From positions 1-7,130 of the forward strand of contig DBCE01000059.1 of assembly GCA_002292895.1 (NCBI GenBank): 7,130 bases of DNA, in the 5' to 3' direction. Source of the DNA: Phycisphaerales bacterium UBA966 (GTDB lineage Bacteria > Planctomycetota > Phycisphaerae > Phycisphaerales > SM1A02). Position 1 is the first letter of the stretch. Each line of letters starts with the position of its first letter. Positions 6,476 to 7,130 of the stretch are shown here, piece by piece. Both the position numbers and the translations under genes were made by a program. The notes under the pieces are model-generated. The model did no database searches and was not told where the DNA came from. It saw only the letters and a program-made list of their open reading frames with translations.

Positions 6476-7130
6476 TGCTCGGTCACCTACTCCAAGTTGA
6501 AGTTGAAGACCTCATCGCGCAACGCGATTGGGTGGGTTTGCGCAGCGCGCTCAATGACCTGAACGACCCGGATGTTGCGGAAATCCTGACGGATCTGCCC
6601 TCTGATGATGAAGGCGTGATCTTCCGGTTGCTCTCTCGTGATCGCGCTGGCGCGGTGTTCTCTTACCTGCCAGTGGAGCAACAAGCAGAGCTCATTGCCT
6701 CACTCTCAAGCGAGCAGATGCTTGAGCTTGTGAATGCAATGACGCCCGATGACCGCGTCTCGCTGCTTGATGATCTGCCAGCAGAAGTCACGCGGCGGAT
6801 CTTGGATTCGCTCAGCCCACAAGCGCTTGCAGCCACCCGCACACTGCTTGGCTACCCCGAGGGCACTGCCGGCCACGTGATGACGCCGGAGTACATCAGC
6901 CTCTCGCCCGGCATGACTGTTGCAGAGGCGCTCGATTCCATCCGCCGCTCCGAGCGACGCGTAGAGACGCTGAATGTGCTCTACGTAGTTGATCCCAGCG
7001 GCGCGCTGCTCTTTGATGTGCGCCTTGGACTCCTTGTAAAGGCTGACCCCAACGCACTGGTTGGTGACCTTGAGCAAGCGACATTGGTCTCCATTCCCGC
7101 ACGCACCGATCTTCCTGAAGTTGTGCGCCT
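6475..7130 (+). CDS. mgtE: MgtE-type magnesium channel/transporter, N-terminal part (truncated by window end)
   Basis: Inner-membrane Mg2+ channel whose cytoplasmic domains sense internal magnesium and gate the pore. About 218 residues are visible, and the membrane domain lies beyond the window. Residues 5-125 are the acidic MgtE N-domain, a helical repeat with recurring units such as EILTDLPSDD, YLPVEQQAELIASL and LLDDLPAEVTRRILDSL. GYPEGTAGHVMTPEYISLSP (126-145) is the characteristic entry to the CBS pair. The first CBS domain runs to about 198 (LNVLYVVDPSGALLFDV), and the second begins with the stretch ending IPARTDLPEVV. The upstream in-frame stop is TGA at 6421. The only conventional start after it that precedes the conserved region is GTG at 6475, which gives a normal N-terminal length but has no Shine-Dalgarno and sits at the edge of a hairpin. 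A non-standard start slightly upstream (CTG at 6469) cannot be excluded. Confidence 0.92.
   Translation, partial: MLGHLLQVEVEDLIAQRDWVGLRSALNDLNDPDVAEILTDLPSDDEGVIFRLLSRDRAGAVFSYLPVEQQAELIASLSSEQMLELVNAMTPDDRVSLLDDLPAEVTRRILDSLSPQALAATRTLLGYPEGTAGHVMTPEYISLSPGMTVAEALDSIRRSERRVETLNVLYVVDPSGALLFDVRLGLLVKADPNALVGDLEQATLVSIPARTDLPEVVR

Noticed and set aside
5521..6486. Recurring TGACCG/CGGTCA hexamers near three starts (5521, 5641, 6453, 6470, 6480) as a shared regulatory motif
   Set aside because: The hexamer also occurs inside coding sequence (for example near 4038 and 5946), so recurrence is not above what I would expect by eye. Only the symmetric arrangements are reported.
6487..7102. Minus-strand frames of 65, 123 and 68 residues at the window end
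   Set aside because: All antisense to MgtE, whose N-domain and CBS motifs are unmistakable on the plus strand.

Overview
This window is ordinary-looking bacterial chromosome, moderately GC-rich by eye, and densely coded. It holds five protein genes (two cut by the window edges) and one tRNA. A Gram-negative cell plan is clear from the outer-membrane autotransporter and two lipoproteins. Several features together suggest, without proving, a member of the Planctomycetota/PVC group, perhaps a Phycisphaerae-like marine or freshwater bacterium: autotransporter-associated strand repeats, a stand-alone seven-bladed 'two-component regulator propeller' lipoprotein, a tRNA without an encoded CCA, and start codons almost without Shine-Dalgarno sequences. 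No mobile element, CRISPR array or rRNA is visible.

Layout. (1) 2-2623, plus strand: C-terminal part of a large autotransporter, with the passenger's strand repeats, a helical linker and a complete beta-barrel ending in Phe. (2) 2700-2773, plus strand: tRNA-Pro(GGG). (3) 5502-2778, minus strand: a likely two-gene operon, with an iron-sulfur bacterial cryptochrome/photolyase (FeS-BCP) first and, 25 bases downstream, a seven-bladed propeller lipoprotein whose stop codon lies four bases from the 3' end of the convergent tRNA. (4) 5503-5698: a divergent control region with an AT-rich core and a near-palindrome. (5) 5699-6334, plus strand: a small lipoprotein built on two copies of a 60-residue-period unit, each with two equally spaced histidines. 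(6) 6475 to the window end, plus strand: the N-terminal third to half of a MgtE-type magnesium channel/transporter, preceded by a possible promoter and a hairpin that touches its GTG start. No gene-free stretch exceeds 200 bases.

Functional reading. The photolyase gives light-driven repair of UV lesions. The propeller lipoprotein and the duplicated-domain lipoprotein would sit in the cell envelope, the autotransporter at the surface, and MgtE in the inner membrane. Apart from the photolyase/propeller pair there is no evident shared pathway. The less-described items are the duplicated His-pair lipoprotein, the photolyase/propeller pairing, and a basic insertion in the photolyase's C-terminal domain.
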